In this document: piece after piece, positions 45,946-55,261 of the stretch
How the letters are laid out: the number at the start of each line of letters is the position of its first letter
Position numbering within the stretch: position 1 is the stretch's first letter
IMG/VR virus record: IMGVR_UViG_3300017605_000032
Location: 1-61,703 of that record
DNA: 61,703 nucleotides
Direction: 5' to 3' (one strand)
DNA from: a virus
Made by a program: the position numbers and the translations under genes
The notes under the pieces: generated by a model
Databases searched by the model: none
Told to the model about the DNA's origin: nothing
The model's input: only the letters and a program-made list of their open reading frames with translations

Positions 45946-46047
45946 AAGATGTTGCCCATCGAAGGGCTGACCAGCTTTTTTAAGGCTATCACATCTTGGT
46001 GAGAATCTCCTTCCTGCCTGTGGGAGAAGGGGAGGTTAGGCAGGAAG
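45946..46047 (-). other. Structured spacer downstream of the major capsid gene (two hairpin units)
   Basis: The spacer between capsid and HNH genes holds a perfect 10-bp stem (cttcctgcct at 46010-46019 with aggcaggaag at 46038-46047, 18-base loop) and a second unit of 52 bases closed by a 7-bp stem (45946-45952 with 45991-45997), which contains a 4-bp hairpin GCCC/GGGC with a TTCGAT loop (45954-45967). It is unusually GC-rich for the genome. It may end the capsid transcript, stabilise its 3' end, or be a homing-element remnant. It is not a tRNA. Confidence 0.6.
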
Positions 46048-46065
46048 TACACATCCTCTGTTATG

Positions 46066-47619
46066 TTAGAACTGTGGAATTTCTTCTATCAAAACTGTTC
46101 TAGACAAGTCTTCAATGAATACATCACATCTGTCTTTCATCCAAATTTCATATCCTGGGAATTTGTTAGCAGAAGACATACCTTGAGACTTAGCAAAACC
46201 TAAGTGGTGTCTTGTACCATCAATATAACCCCAAGTCATAGAAGGAGCACCTTTCATTCGTACTTCTCTAATGTTGTTTACCATAGAACCATCAGACATT
46301 GGAGAAACATCAAACACCATAAATACAGGAGTAGATTTTTTGTTTTGTCCAAATTCTAGGTTAGTTTGAGGTAAATCAAGTTCTTTCAAGTGAATTAACT
46401 CAACTCTACCAGTTTCTCTTGTAACCATAGCATCAAATGCAAAGTTATAAGTGATGTGTTGACCTTCTCCTTGCATGTATCTGTTTCCAGAATCTGCCAT
46501 GAAAGTAAGACCAGAGTTAAGTGCATCTTGTTTCAAAGCTTGTTGGAATACATCAAACCCTGCCTCATTAGTATACATTTTAACTCGTCTGTCTTTAACA
46601 TCTACTCTTCTGTAGAATAAATCTCCAAAGACTGATCTAATAAGGTTAGCTGAAAACTCACCTCTGTTGTACTGCACTAAGTTACCATTATTTCTCATTC
46701 TATGGTAAACCCCTGCAGAAGTTCTTTTAACTTCCTGTCTAGAACCATTAGTTTTAACTGTACCTGGTTTAGACCAGATCATACGTTTAACTTTAAGCTC
46801 TAACATAGATTTACGCATCCAAAACTCAATAAATGGTTCCCATTTAACATCATTACGAGTAAGAGGTAATTGATTTCTTCTTTGTGGAGCATGAACTAAA
46901 ATGTCTAAAGGTTGTCCTGAAGCATCTCTCATCATTTTATCATCAGCCCATTCTGTGATTTTGTGTTCAAAACCATATGCAGAACCTAAAGATTCAAACA
47001 TTGTGATTTCTTCACCTAATCTAGGAAGACCTAACAAATCTTGATCAAACTCTCCAATAACAGCATCAATCAATTCACATTCAATTCCTACTTGTAAGAA
47101 TACAGGAGAAACGAAATCTACTTGAGGGTTGTCTGTAATTAAAGTGAAAGTGTAGAGATAACCATTGTTCCAGTTTACAGGGTCTTTGATTACATAGAAT
47201 CTTGGACCATATTGGCGAGTACCAACAGAGATTACTGCATTTTTAGAAAACTCATTAGTATCAAGTACAAGTTGGAATTCTTGCCCATCAATACCTGGTT
47301 TAACTAAGTTAGTTGTTACAGTAGGAACATCAATGATTTTAGGGAATTTGTATGGAACAGCAATTTTCCATTTCCAAGCATCACTGTTATTATCAATGTA
47401 ATAAGGTGTGCTTTTGTTAATCATATCTAGAAAGTCATTGCTATACAATGAACTTTGCGTATAAAGACTAATGATTTTCTTATCATAGTCAGCAGGCTCA
47501 GTAGAGTGAAAAGACTCTAGGTGATTTGCGTCTGTTAATTTCCCTACTGCACGCTTATCCATAGAGGACACCCTAGCGTAGGTAAACCCAGTTAATCCTG
47601 GAATAGTTTGAATACTCAT
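46066..47619 (-). CDS. Major capsid protein (crAss-like)
   Basis: The 517-residue protein begins MSIQTIPGLTGFTYARVSSM and includes NLVQYNRGEFSANLIRSVFG, GQHITYNFAFDAMVTRETGR and a C-terminus EDLSRTVLIEEIPQF. The order terminase, portal, scaffold and this gene, and a length near 500 residues, fit the crAss-like major capsid protein, which forms the shell with an HK97-type fold. Its codon use includes codons (such as CGT) that are rare in neighbours, as expected for high expression. It starts 31 bases after the scaffold gene. Confidence 0.9.
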   Translation of the reverse strand: MSIQTIPGLTGFTYARVSSMDKRAVGKLTDANHLESFHSTEPADYDKKIISLYTQSSLYSNDFLDMINKSTPYYIDNNSDAWKWKIAVPYKFPKIIDVPTVTTNLVKPGIDGQEFQLVLDTNEFSKNAVISVGTRQYGPRFYVIKDPVNWNNGYLYTFTLITDNPQVDFVSPVFLQVGIECELIDAVIGEFDQDLLGLPRLGEEITMFESLGSAYGFEHKITEWADDKMMRDASGQPLDILVHAPQRRNQLPLTRNDVKWEPFIEFWMRKSMLELKVKRMIWSKPGTVKTNGSRQEVKRTSAGVYHRMRNNGNLVQYNRGEFSANLIRSVFGDLFYRRVDVKDRRVKMYTNEAGFDVFQQALKQDALNSGLTFMADSGNRYMQGEGQHITYNFAFDAMVTRETGRVELIHLKELDLPQTNLEFGQNKKSTPVFMVFDVSPMSDGSMVNNIREVRMKGAPSMTWGYIDGTRHHLGFAKSQGMSSANKFPGYEIWMKDRCDVFIEDLSRTVLIEEIPQF

Positions 47620-47650
47620 TTTATAAAATTTGTTTTGTTATTAAAAGGAT

Positions 47651-48886
47651 TTATTTGAACCATCTACTTGGAGAACTAGCAGAGCTAGAAGCACCTGTTG
47701 ATTTATTACTTGTTACTTGTTTTGCAACCTCACTAAATAATTGATCTGATTTCTTTGTAATTCCTGTTTTTTGAATTGTAGAAAGAGAAGGATCTTTTTC
47801 TAAAATCTTCAGTAAAAGAGCAACTTTAACTTTCATAGAGTGATTCTCTGGTTTTTTCAAATCAAGAATAGTTCTATCAAAGTCTGTTAATGTCTCTCCT
47901 GAATTAGTTTTCCATTTATCAACAAGTAAGAAATCTTGTAACTCACCAGCTAATTTAGGGTTCAAAGGAATGCCATCAAATTCTTTAGTTTTTAGCTTTT
48001 CTTGAATAACACCATTAACATTATTAATGTATTGATTCTTTATAGCTGCTTTTTGTTGCAATTCTCTCTCAGCTTCTACTTCTAATTGTTGTAGTCTCTG
48101 AGCATCTTTTTTGATTAAAACTTTGTGGTGTCTCTGAGATACAGATTCTAAATCACCATAATTTTTCAATCTTTCAATCTCAGTTTCAATATCTTCAGCA
48201 TCAAAACCTTGATCATGTAAAGCTTGTTTCATTACTCTAACCTGGTTATCCTCTTGGGAAAGGTCTAATTCTGAATAATTAACAATGCTGTTATAAACAC
48301 CAAAATACTCTTTAGGGCTAACCCCTTTTACAAATATGGCATCAAATGCATTCTGATAATCTTCTCCAAATTGTCCAATGAAATTGTCTACAATTTCTAT
48401 TGCTCCTTTTTTCTTTTCAGAATTAAATCTTTCTAAGAATTCTTCTGGAGAGCTTATAGTTACATCTCCTTCTGATTCATCTTTAGTAAAGACACCTAGA
48501 TTAAAAAGATCATTAGCTAAAGCTGAAAATTGTGTTCCTGAAGGTTCATCTTCTTCTTTAGGGTCTTCAGTAACAGCAGCTTTTGTAGGCTTAATGTCTT
48601 CTTCCTCATCTTCTTCATCTCCTCCTAAAAAGGATGAAATTAGTGATTGTCCTGAAGGACCTTCTTTAGGATCTTTTGGTTCATCAGTAATCTCTTTTAC
48701 TGTAGAAGTAGTAGGTGCAGGAGTTTTATCCTCAACCTCTTTAACTATAGGAGTAATCTCAGCAGGATTCCCTGTGGCTGTTTCTGGGGCAAATAAATCG
48801 TTTAACAATTCTTGGCTTCCCATTCCCATTTCCATAGTATCTTGAATACTAAAATTATCCAATGAAGGATTATTATTTGATTCCAT
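47651..48886 (-). CDS. Capsid scaffold-type protein
   Basis: The 411-residue protein, between portal and major capsid genes, has an acidic, low-complexity N-terminus (about 1-120, for example GGDEEDEEEDIKPTKAAVTE) and a helical second half (QRLQQLEVEAERELQQKAAI, about 260-290). The C-terminus is Ser-rich and basic (STGASSSASSPSRWFK). This acidic, then coiled-coil layout is typical of scaffolds, whose basic C-terminus binds the capsid protein. Function is inferred from order and composition. It starts after a gap of 134 bases downstream of the portal gene. Confidence 0.7.
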   Translation of the reverse strand: MESNNNPSLDNFSIQDTMEMGMGSQELLNDLFAPETATGNPAEITPIVKEVEDKTPAPTTSTVKEITDEPKDPKEGPSGQSLISSFLGGDEEDEEEDIKPTKAAVTEDPKEEDEPSGTQFSALANDLFNLGVFTKDESEGDVTISSPEEFLERFNSEKKKGAIEIVDNFIGQFGEDYQNAFDAIFVKGVSPKEYFGVYNSIVNYSELDLSQEDNQVRVMKQALHDQGFDAEDIETEIERLKNYGDLESVSQRHHKVLIKKDAQRLQQLEVEAERELQQKAAIKNQYINNVNGVIQEKLKTKEFDGIPLNPKLAGELQDFLLVDKWKTNSGETLTDFDRTILDLKKPENHSMKVKVALLLKILEKDPSLSTIQKTGITKKSDQLFSEVAKQVTSNKSTGASSSASSPSRWFK

Positions 48887-48958
48887 ATGTAGTTAGTGTA
48901 TTTTTGGTTTTTATTTATAAGTAAAACTAATTAATGAATAAGTAATAACAAAGGGATT

Positions 48959-49006
48959 AAAGAGGTAGGAAATAACTTTACTTGTTAATATCGCTTTAAC
49001 CTCTTT
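48959..49006 (-). other. Weak inverted repeat between portal and scaffold genes
   Basis: An 8-bp inverted repeat (aaagaggt at 48959-48966, acctcttt at 48999-49006) lies in the 134-base gap (48887-49020). There is no continuous T-run directly after it on the minus strand, so it could be an attenuator, a weak terminator or chance. Confidence 0.3.
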
Positions 49007-49020
49007 ATCTCTTTATAATA

Positions 49021-51615
49021 TTATTTGTTTTTTTTGTTATTTCTATTCTGAGCATTAATCCTCGCTATTTTCTCATCATTCTTCATATTCTCTCTTTCTA
49101 CTTGCATTTTTTCTCTCTCTAAAGCTAGTTTATCATTAGATTGCTTATTCTTAGAGTGAATATCAGCCATTTTAGCATTGAAATCCTTGTCAGCTTTATT
49201 CTGTTCATGCGATAACTTAGAAGCTTCTAGAACATCAGGAACTGCATTCTTATCTACATCCTCAGATTCTACCTTTCCAAAACCTGTAGCCTGAATAATT
49301 GCAATTTTCTCTTTAGAAAGCCTATCAAGTTGTTTTTGGTAATCATCATGTGCCTGTTGTTCTTGCTGCATTTGTTGAGCATTTGCAAGGGCAGCCTGTG
49401 CTTGTTGATTTTGTTGGTCAAGTTCTTGTTGTTTTTGTTGAGCAGCTTGCTGTTGTTGCTGTTCTTGTTGTTCTTTAAGCCTTTTAAATGCTTTCTTAAT
49501 CTCTCTAATAGAGTTAGTAGTGTATAACATAGACACATCATAGATAGAAGCACCATTCTGAAGCATTGCTTGAGTAAGAAGCTTCATTTCATTAAATGCT
49601 TGGTTATCTGCAGGACTATTAGTAGGAAACACTTTAAGATCTCTGAACTTCAAATCTGTACCATTAACTTGTACAAAAGCAGAAGTACCCTGAGAGTTAA
49701 TATAACTTATTGTAGATTGTGGGTTCTTGCTCTCTGTGTACAGAGAAGCATCTATAATAGCTTGATATAACTGTCTCAATAGGTATTCATGAGCCACATA
49801 TAAAGGTTCTGTCTGATTATAAGACTGTTGCATTGCTGTATTAGTACCTGTAGCTGATTCTGAGGCTGATACAGCTCCCATTCTCTGTTTAGACATACCA
49901 ATTAACTCCCAACACTCATTCTTAACCTGAATAGCTAAATTATACCTAGATTGAATCTCATTAGTTCTAGTTAAATCTACATTTCTAGCTACAGATTGAT
50001 TTGTTACAGGAGCTTTGGTATTCTCTGGACTATCATCATCAAACATGATTCCCCGTTCTCTAGCTTCTAATTCCCAAATATCAATATCATCTTGAGCATC
50101 CCCATCTTTAACCCTAGGAACTCTTCTGATGTTTACTGAAGCAACATTACCAATCTCTTTCTCTAATAATCTATACATCTGATTCATACAGATATTATAT
50201 ATCACTTGAAAAGGTTTCATTAAATCTACTAGAGATCTTCCTTCTGTATTTTTAATCTCATGATTTAATCCTATAATAGGACAATAATCTAGTAACTTGA
50301 ATGGTTTCATGTGGTAGATGTCTGGTCCAATCTTAATACCTTGATACCATTGGTTAATCCATCCCCATTCTAGAGATATTTGTGTGGGAATTGTTCCTGA
50401 TTTATAGTTTTCATCTACAATCATAGATTGTCTATTACCAAGTTCATCCTCAAATGTAAGTTTACCTATTTTCTTTTTGGAAGCCCAATAAGACCTTACT
50501 ACAACATACTTATAACCAAAACTACTTACATTAGATGTTAACCCTAGGAAGTCCTGAAGACCATCAGAGTTCTCTTTCATTTCTGATTCTATAATCATTC
50601 TTGTCTGAAGAACAAGAGGATCAAAGGTATCATACATTACAGACTCTTGACCAGGAATAGCATCTGGATTCCCTAAATTAGATTCTCTAACATTGATAAG
50701 TCCATAATCTTGGAGAGATGATCTAAGGTGGTCTATTTCTTCTTTTGTTAAATCAGGAATAGATTCTATAATTTCAGAAAGTTCCATTACTTGTACAGTA
50801 CCAGCTGCATAAGCTCCTTGATTTCTTCCTGTTGGATCTGAAGTATATTTCTTATCAGGTGTAGTTAAGAACCAAGTGTTCTTTGGATTGGCTACTTCTA
50901 TATTAAATCCTAATTTAGAGTTGTCCTCAAATATGTGAAAAGCCTCTCTATTAGTAATCAATAAATCTCTCATAGCTTCTTCAGATTTCTCCTTTAGATT
51001 GAAATCTGCTTTGGTTGCTGTAAGAATATGATTAGCCCATTTCTCTGCTATAGAAGTATAGGAATCAATATCATCCTTTACTTGTTCCATAGACATCTGT
51101 TCTATTTCTTCATCAGAAGGTACTTCTCCACCAGCCATTTCTATCTGCTCATATATCTTTCTCTTAGCTTCTGACATTATATACTTATTAAGTATTTCTG
51201 TCTTAGCTTCTAGCTCTTCAGCTTTAGAATCATCATCATAGGCTTTACACTTGTATAAGTCAGGTCTCTTAGACAACTCTCCTATTAATTCATTAATAGG
51301 TGTAGTAAGAACAGAATAGTGTTTTACATAACTTGGAAGATTAAGATCTCCTTGAAGCATATCAGTAAAGCTTTTGACTTGAGGTTCTTGATAGAAGTCT
51401 TCCATTCTAAGAATACCTTTTACTAAATCATAGTTCTTTACAAAAGTTTCTCTATTCTTTACATACTCTGCATAAGCCTTATTAGCAAAGTAGTCCATAG
51501 TATTCTTTATGTAAGACTCATCTGATTTCTCCTTCTCAGTTTTAAACTGGTCAGGGAATATGTTAAGATATGCATACCTAATTGTAGCATCCTTTGTATA
51601 TCTAATTATTGGCAT
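49021..51615 (-). CDS. Portal protein (crAss-like)
   Basis: The 864-residue product follows terminase by three bases and precedes the scaffold. Its middle has the helical and beta segments usual for portal proteins, including LRQLYQAIIDASLY near the crown region. The C-terminus is unusually rich in Gln (about 705-757, with runs such as EQQEQQQQQAAQQKQQELDQ), followed by a charged coiled coil that ends RNNKKNK. Portal rings form the entry channel of the capsid and dock the packaging motor. Assignment rests on size, position and protein style; no structural alignment was possible. Confidence 0.85.
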   Translation of the reverse strand: MPIIRYTKDATIRYAYLNIFPDQFKTEKEKSDESYIKNTMDYFANKAYAEYVKNRETFVKNYDLVKGILRMEDFYQEPQVKSFTDMLQGDLNLPSYVKHYSVLTTPINELIGELSKRPDLYKCKAYDDDSKAEELEAKTEILNKYIMSEAKRKIYEQIEMAGGEVPSDEEIEQMSMEQVKDDIDSYTSIAEKWANHILTATKADFNLKEKSEEAMRDLLITNREAFHIFEDNSKLGFNIEVANPKNTWFLTTPDKKYTSDPTGRNQGAYAAGTVQVMELSEIIESIPDLTKEEIDHLRSSLQDYGLINVRESNLGNPDAIPGQESVMYDTFDPLVLQTRMIIESEMKENSDGLQDFLGLTSNVSSFGYKYVVVRSYWASKKKIGKLTFEDELGNRQSMIVDENYKSGTIPTQISLEWGWINQWYQGIKIGPDIYHMKPFKLLDYCPIIGLNHEIKNTEGRSLVDLMKPFQVIYNICMNQMYRLLEKEIGNVASVNIRRVPRVKDGDAQDDIDIWELEARERGIMFDDDSPENTKAPVTNQSVARNVDLTRTNEIQSRYNLAIQVKNECWELIGMSKQRMGAVSASESATGTNTAMQQSYNQTEPLYVAHEYLLRQLYQAIIDASLYTESKNPQSTISYINSQGTSAFVQVNGTDLKFRDLKVFPTNSPADNQAFNEMKLLTQAMLQNGASIYDVSMLYTTNSIREIKKAFKRLKEQQEQQQQQAAQQKQQELDQQNQQAQAALANAQQMQQEQQAHDDYQKQLDRLSKEKIAIIQATGFGKVESEDVDKNAVPDVLEASKLSHEQNKADKDFNAKMADIHSKNKQSNDKLALEREKMQVERENMKNDEKIARINAQNRNNKKNK

Positions 51616-51618
51616 GGT

Positions 51619-53634
51619 TTAAAATAATTTACGTTTGTTCAAAAATAAACCTTTTGATTGAGTGAACATTACATTTTTCTTTTTAGGTTTAACCAGATTC
51701 TTCATTCTCCCATCTGAATCTGCAGATACAGCTCCTAGTATAGGATCTAACTTCATTGCTAGAGCTATAGCTAACTCTGCTGCAATTAATCTATCCGTAT
51801 TTAAATCATCATTAAACTGTATGACTTCTTCTAGAAGAACAGGATCTAGTATCTTAGATACACCTAAAATCTCTTTAATAACATTCCCTTCTTCATCTTT
51901 TTCTTTATACACAGATTCCTCTAGATATTTCTTGAGAGAACCATGTAAGAAAGTCCTAATCTTTTCTGCAGACCTATGTATACCAAATTCCCTTCTTACT
52001 GTAGTGTTAGGAACTATTTCTGTAAGCCATTGTGGTTGTCTCTCTAGATAATGTGAATCTCCTTTAGATATCATATAATCTATAAAAGAGATTTCATCAT
52101 TCTCACATAGTGTTCTTGCATTATAATACTTAATCAATAATCTAGCTTGCTCTTCCCATGTTTCTTTCTTATCAGGTCTTGCACAATAAGAGGCTACAAA
52201 CATATCTGCATACTTATCTCCTGTAATGGTATGCATCCTTTTGTAAATATAAACAGCTCCTAATGATGCAGAATAAGCAGACTTACCTTGTCTATAAGGG
52301 TCAACCCCTGCTACATATAACCCATAAGGAGGATTTTCCATAGGAAACTCATATATAACAACTGGAGCATCTTTACTATCTGATTGCTTTAGTGGAAAGT
52401 TAGATATTGGTAGCTTATCTGTAAACTCATGTTTAATATTTCCTTCATCATTATATAGAATAACAGGAGTTCCTTGTTTACCTAAATTGAGAAGTTTTTG
52501 TTTCTGCCTTTTAGCAGATTCAATATCAAACATATTCTCTTGAGAAGATAAGAAACATTCATCTACTGTTAGAGGATAATACATTATCTCTTTAAGATAA
52601 AGAGTTCTGTCAGGATTTAGTTTCTTAGCTTCCCTTTCTTTGAGAATAAGCTTTGTTGCTTTATCCTTATTAGCTACATTAATCTCTATTTTATGTAATT
52701 CAGAGTTCTTCTTAAATTCTAAACCTTTTTCTTGAGATAGCCAGTTAGCTAAAGTCATTTTCTCTTTACAATCCTGTCTGTATACACCTGATAAAAATAA
52801 ACCTGTTTTCTTTTCATCATCTATAGAAGCAAAGTTATTCGCTTCAGGATTATAAAAGAAAGCTTCTGCATCTTTACCATTATCAAAAGCACCCCCTGTA
52901 CCAACAAGGATAGGAACAGCTCTCCAACCATTCTTACCTTTAAAAGCAGGGGCTGCAGCTGCAAAGGCTGCACCAAAGCTATACTTACCAACCTCATCCA
53001 TAATGAATGACTTAGCCGTTGTTCCAGCAGCAACCTCTGTTTTATTTCCATCTTGTGCATTTCTGATTACAATATAACTCCAAACTTGATCTTCATTGTT
53101 TGGAGACTTATACCCTAACCTAACTTGGTTAGATCTCCAAGTCTTATCTAATCTAGGAATCTTAATCCCATCCCATAGATTGTTAAGTCCAAAATCTACT
53201 TTGTCCTTCAGTAAGGATAAATCCGCATCATTACCACAAATGATAACATTCTGTGTATTCTTAAAGAGTGTAGCATTCATACCAAAATAAGAGGCTTCCA
53301 TTTCTGATTTACCCCCTTGTCTACCCCCTACCTCTATATATCCTTTTCTCTGAACCTTACATTTCTCTAAATGCTCAGCTCTAATCCATTCATTATCTCT
53401 TAATTCAGGAAGGGATGTAATCCTAATATCATTCCCATACTTATCTGTATCATCTATTCTAATCCACCAATGATTCAAATGCCAATATAACCAACCTGAT
53501 ATATATACCCCATTGATTGTTACTCCTCCTGTACATTTCTCTACTTCCCAATCAATAAGATCATTAAATTCTTTTGTACCAGGAGGAGGTAGGGATTTCA
53601 TGTTCTTAAAGAACTCTGTAGTTTTGATTTCCAT
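51619..53634 (-). CDS. terL: Terminase large subunit
   Basis: The 671-residue packaging ATPase-nuclease has Walker A GGRQGGKS (103-110), a hydrophobic strand ending DE (FIMDEVGKY, D213-E214) as Walker B, and a C-terminal RNase H-like nuclease. The nuclease has its first acidic residue in YVAGVDPYRQG (D445), a second acidic cluster ENDE (511-514) and a third in NTDRLIAAE (D614). The length and arrangement match crAss-like terminases. It packages concatemeric DNA through the portal, which is encoded next. Its start overlaps the preceding stop by one base, so translation is coupled to the small gene upstream. Confidence 0.95.
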   Translation of the reverse strand: MEIKTTEFFKNMKSLPPPGTKEFNDLIDWEVEKCTGGVTINGVYISGWLYWHLNHWWIRIDDTDKYGNDIRITSLPELRDNEWIRAEHLEKCKVQRKGYIEVGGRQGGKSEMEASYFGMNATLFKNTQNVIICGNDADLSLLKDKVDFGLNNLWDGIKIPRLDKTWRSNQVRLGYKSPNNEDQVWSYIVIRNAQDGNKTEVAAGTTAKSFIMDEVGKYSFGAAFAAAAPAFKGKNGWRAVPILVGTGGAFDNGKDAEAFFYNPEANNFASIDDEKKTGLFLSGVYRQDCKEKMTLANWLSQEKGLEFKKNSELHKIEINVANKDKATKLILKEREAKKLNPDRTLYLKEIMYYPLTVDECFLSSQENMFDIESAKRQKQKLLNLGKQGTPVILYNDEGNIKHEFTDKLPISNFPLKQSDSKDAPVVIYEFPMENPPYGLYVAGVDPYRQGKSAYSASLGAVYIYKRMHTITGDKYADMFVASYCARPDKKETWEEQARLLIKYYNARTLCENDEISFIDYMISKGDSHYLERQPQWLTEIVPNTTVRREFGIHRSAEKIRTFLHGSLKKYLEESVYKEKDEEGNVIKEILGVSKILDPVLLEEVIQFNDDLNTDRLIAAELAIALAMKLDPILGAVSADSDGRMKNLVKPKKKNVMFTQSKGLFLNKRKLF

Positions 53635-53948
53635 TATTTCCCTTGCATTCTATGTGGAACTGTACCTGAACCTCTAGCTTCCTTCTTAGATTCTTCTTTC
53701 TCTCTCATAGCATCTACCTCTTTGAGTAGTTGTAGGTAATTCTTCATGGTTTCCTGAACAAATTTACCTTGTGCTTCTATAGAGGCTATTACCATAGGCA
53801 TAACACCCCCTTTAGCTGTAGGCTTCCATTCTATCCTATCCTTTAACTCATGAAGAGGATTAGCATCTACATAAGATTTCCAAGTAGATAATTGTTGTTC
53901 AGCCCACTCAAGCTCTACATCTATATATGTGTTTTTTCTTACTGCCAT
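53634..53948 (-). CDS. Small protein upstream of terminase (small-subunit candidate)
   Basis: The 104-residue, largely helical protein begins MAVRKNTYIDVELEWAEQQL and includes ELKDRIEWKPTAKGGVMPMV and a charged coiled C-terminus (EVDAMREKEESKKEARGSG). Its position immediately upstream of the large subunit, with one-base overlap, is where many phages encode the small terminase subunit. No helix-turn-helix is obvious, so this is a positional suggestion only. It overlaps the 113-residue gene by one base on the other side. Confidence 0.5.
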   Translation of the reverse strand: MAVRKNTYIDVELEWAEQQLSTWKSYVDANPLHELKDRIEWKPTAKGGVMPMVIASIEAQGKFVQETMKNYLQLLKEVDAMREKEESKKEARGSGTVPHRMQGK

Positions 53949-54289
53949 TATATTAATTCATTAAGTTCATCATCAGAAATAGGCTTTGAGGAATCCTCTG
54001 CTTGTCTCTTCTTTATGATATCTAGAATATCATCTTCTTCATCCTCATCATCATCATCAAATTCTTCATCTATAATCCTCTCTTGCTCTAACTCTTCCTC
54101 TGTAGCCATATACTCTGGTCTAGTATTAATAGTAACCACATTCTGTTCTTCTTCAGGAAGAATCTTAAATTCTAAATCAATAAAGTTAGCTCCTGATTCA
54201 TACAATGTCTCCAGAATGGTCAACAAATCATCTAAAGGAATCTTATTAATCCTAATAAGACCATCCTCACTTTTCTCTATATTATCCAT
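53948..54289 (-). CDS. Acidic small protein of the terminase operon
   Basis: The 113-residue protein has a normal N-terminus (MDNIEKSEDGLIRINKIPLD, then DLLTILETLYESGANFIDLE) and a very acidic C-terminal third (ERIIDEEFDDDDEDEEDDIL), ending SDDELNELI. Acidic tails like this occur in DNA mimics, chaperone-like factors and scaffolds. Its function is unknown. The reading frame is tightly packed in the operon, supporting that it is real. The opposite-strand frame here is a shadow of the acidic repeat. Confidence 0.55.
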   Translation of the reverse strand: MDNIEKSEDGLIRINKIPLDDLLTILETLYESGANFIDLEFKILPEEEQNVVTINTRPEYMATEEELEQERIIDEEFDDDDEDEEDDILDIIKKRQAEDSSKPISDDELNELI

Positions 54290-54293
54290 AACA

Positions 54294-54548
54294 CTAAAGT
54301 TTTTCTATTCTTAACCATTTCTTTAAAGGACAATCACAATCTAAACACTTAGTCTTTGCATTGAGATTACATCCACACTCTACACAATGATCATCAGGTC
54401 TTAGTGGAGTGGAATGATTCTTTGAATGCTTCTCACACTTATTACACTTATTCATCCTAGATTGACTAACCTGATTAATCAACTCTGCTTTATCTCTAGG
54501 GGGAAGAATATTATTCCTCCATCCCTCTATTAAATGCTTTAGTTTCAT
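54294..54548 (-). CDS. Cysteine-rich zinc-ribbon-like protein
   Basis: The 84-residue protein has eight Cys in the pairs C35-C38, C55-C58-C60 and C68-C71-C73, within CNKCEK, DDHCVECGCNLNAKTKC and LDCDCPLKKW. The pattern is familiar from small proteins near terminase genes of Bacteroidota phages and predicts two zinc-binding knuckles. It may bind DNA or proteins; its true function is unknown. The start overlaps the preceding gene by four bases. Confidence 0.65.
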   Translation of the reverse strand: MKLKHLIEGWRNNILPPRDKAELINQVSQSRMNKCNKCEKHSKNHSTPLRPDDHCVECGCNLNAKTKCLDCDCPLKKWLRIEKL

Positions 54549-54901
54549 AAATTAATTCTTATTTTAAGTTCTTCAAGATCCTTAGTGATACCTTTTATCT
54601 TATGATGAATAATAGCTATCTCCTTATCTGTTAAAAGAGGATTCTTTAAATGCTCATTCAAATGATGCAAAGAATTCTCATGACCCTTAAGCTGTTTATT
54701 AGCTTTCTGATCTGAAAACATAAACCTACCAAATCCAACTATCTCTAATGACTTATGTAAGTAAACAGCCTGATTAGCTGAATCAAATTGATGTGTTATA
54801 ATTGCCTCTATGGTAGAGTAAGGGATATTCTTCTGTAAAGATATCCTCTTCATTAACCAATCTCTCAAAGGCATTGTAATGGGCTTTTCTTCTGGATTCA
54901 T
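54545..54901 (-). CDS. HU/IHF-like DNA-binding protein, short form
   Basis: In this 118-residue protein, residues about 8-70 follow the HU layout: PLRDWLMKRISLQKNIPYST, then IEAIITHQFDSANQAVYLH, then LEIVGFGRFMFSDQKANKQL, with the family's GFGxF turn. The C-terminal part is helical and charged rather than the usual HU DNA-binding arm. crAss-like phages carry IHF-like genes, and this gene pairs with the longer member at 35861-36346. A role in DNA bending at packaging or transcription sites is possible. The four-base overlaps with both neighbours show tight coupling. Confidence 0.65.
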   Translation of the reverse strand: MNPEEKPITMPLRDWLMKRISLQKNIPYSTIEAIITHQFDSANQAVYLHKSLEIVGFGRFMFSDQKANKQLKGHENSLHHLNEHLKNPLLTDKEIAIIHHKIKGITKDLEELKIRINL

Positions 54902-55242
54902 GATAGCTGTATTTGCATTACTATATTCTTAGAGAAATCTAATACAATCTTAGGATTAACTTTTACCTTCCCTTTCTCCTTTACAAAAATATTCTTCTTC
55001 TTAAGCTTAGATACAATATTACTTATTGTTGGTCCTGTAGTATTATACTTCTCACAAAAATCAACCCTAACATTAGGTGTTGTAATATTACCCCTTATAG
55101 CCACATAAGCTATAAGCTGTATCTCCCTCTCAGTAAGATAAAGACCATTAACACTAGACAATAAATTATAATATATCTCTGCTCTAGAAAATTCGTCAGA
55201 AGATGGTTTGTTAAGCTTTTGAATAATCATTTTGGTTTCCAT
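54898..55242 (-). CDS. Winged-helix-type regulator-like protein, first late gene
   Basis: The 114-residue protein has a helix-turn-helix-like middle: LTEREIQLIAYVAIRGN, then TTGPTISNIVSKLKKKNIFV, followed by KEKGKVKVNPKIVLDF (a likely wing). It is the first gene on the leftward late operon. Immediately upstream, on the same strand, is TATATTTG (55262-55269), a good Bacteroidota -7 element. It could be a transcription regulator or part of the packaging machinery; no family is named here. The gene ends in a four-base overlap with the next. Confidence 0.6.
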   Translation of the reverse strand: METKMIIQKLNKPSSDEFSRAEIYYNLLSSVNGLYLTEREIQLIAYVAIRGNITTPNVRVDFCEKYNTTGPTISNIVSKLKKKNIFVKEKGKVKVNPKIVLDFSKNIVMQIQLS

Positions 55243-55261
55243 AATGTAGTTTCTTATTACA

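Noticed and set aside
45946-45997. tRNA-like fold after the capsid gene
   Set aside because: A 7-bp closing stem and a TTCG-type loop resemble a tRNA, but the unit is only 52 bases, with no D-arm or proper anticodon arm.
48378-48845. 155-codon plus-strand frame with a poly-Ser stretch
   Set aside because: It is the complement of the acidic scaffold N-terminus; the Ser run mirrors Glu/Asp codons.
53892-54314. 140-codon plus-strand frame with a poly-Ser stretch
   Set aside because: The complement of the acidic protein at 53948-54289; a shadow.
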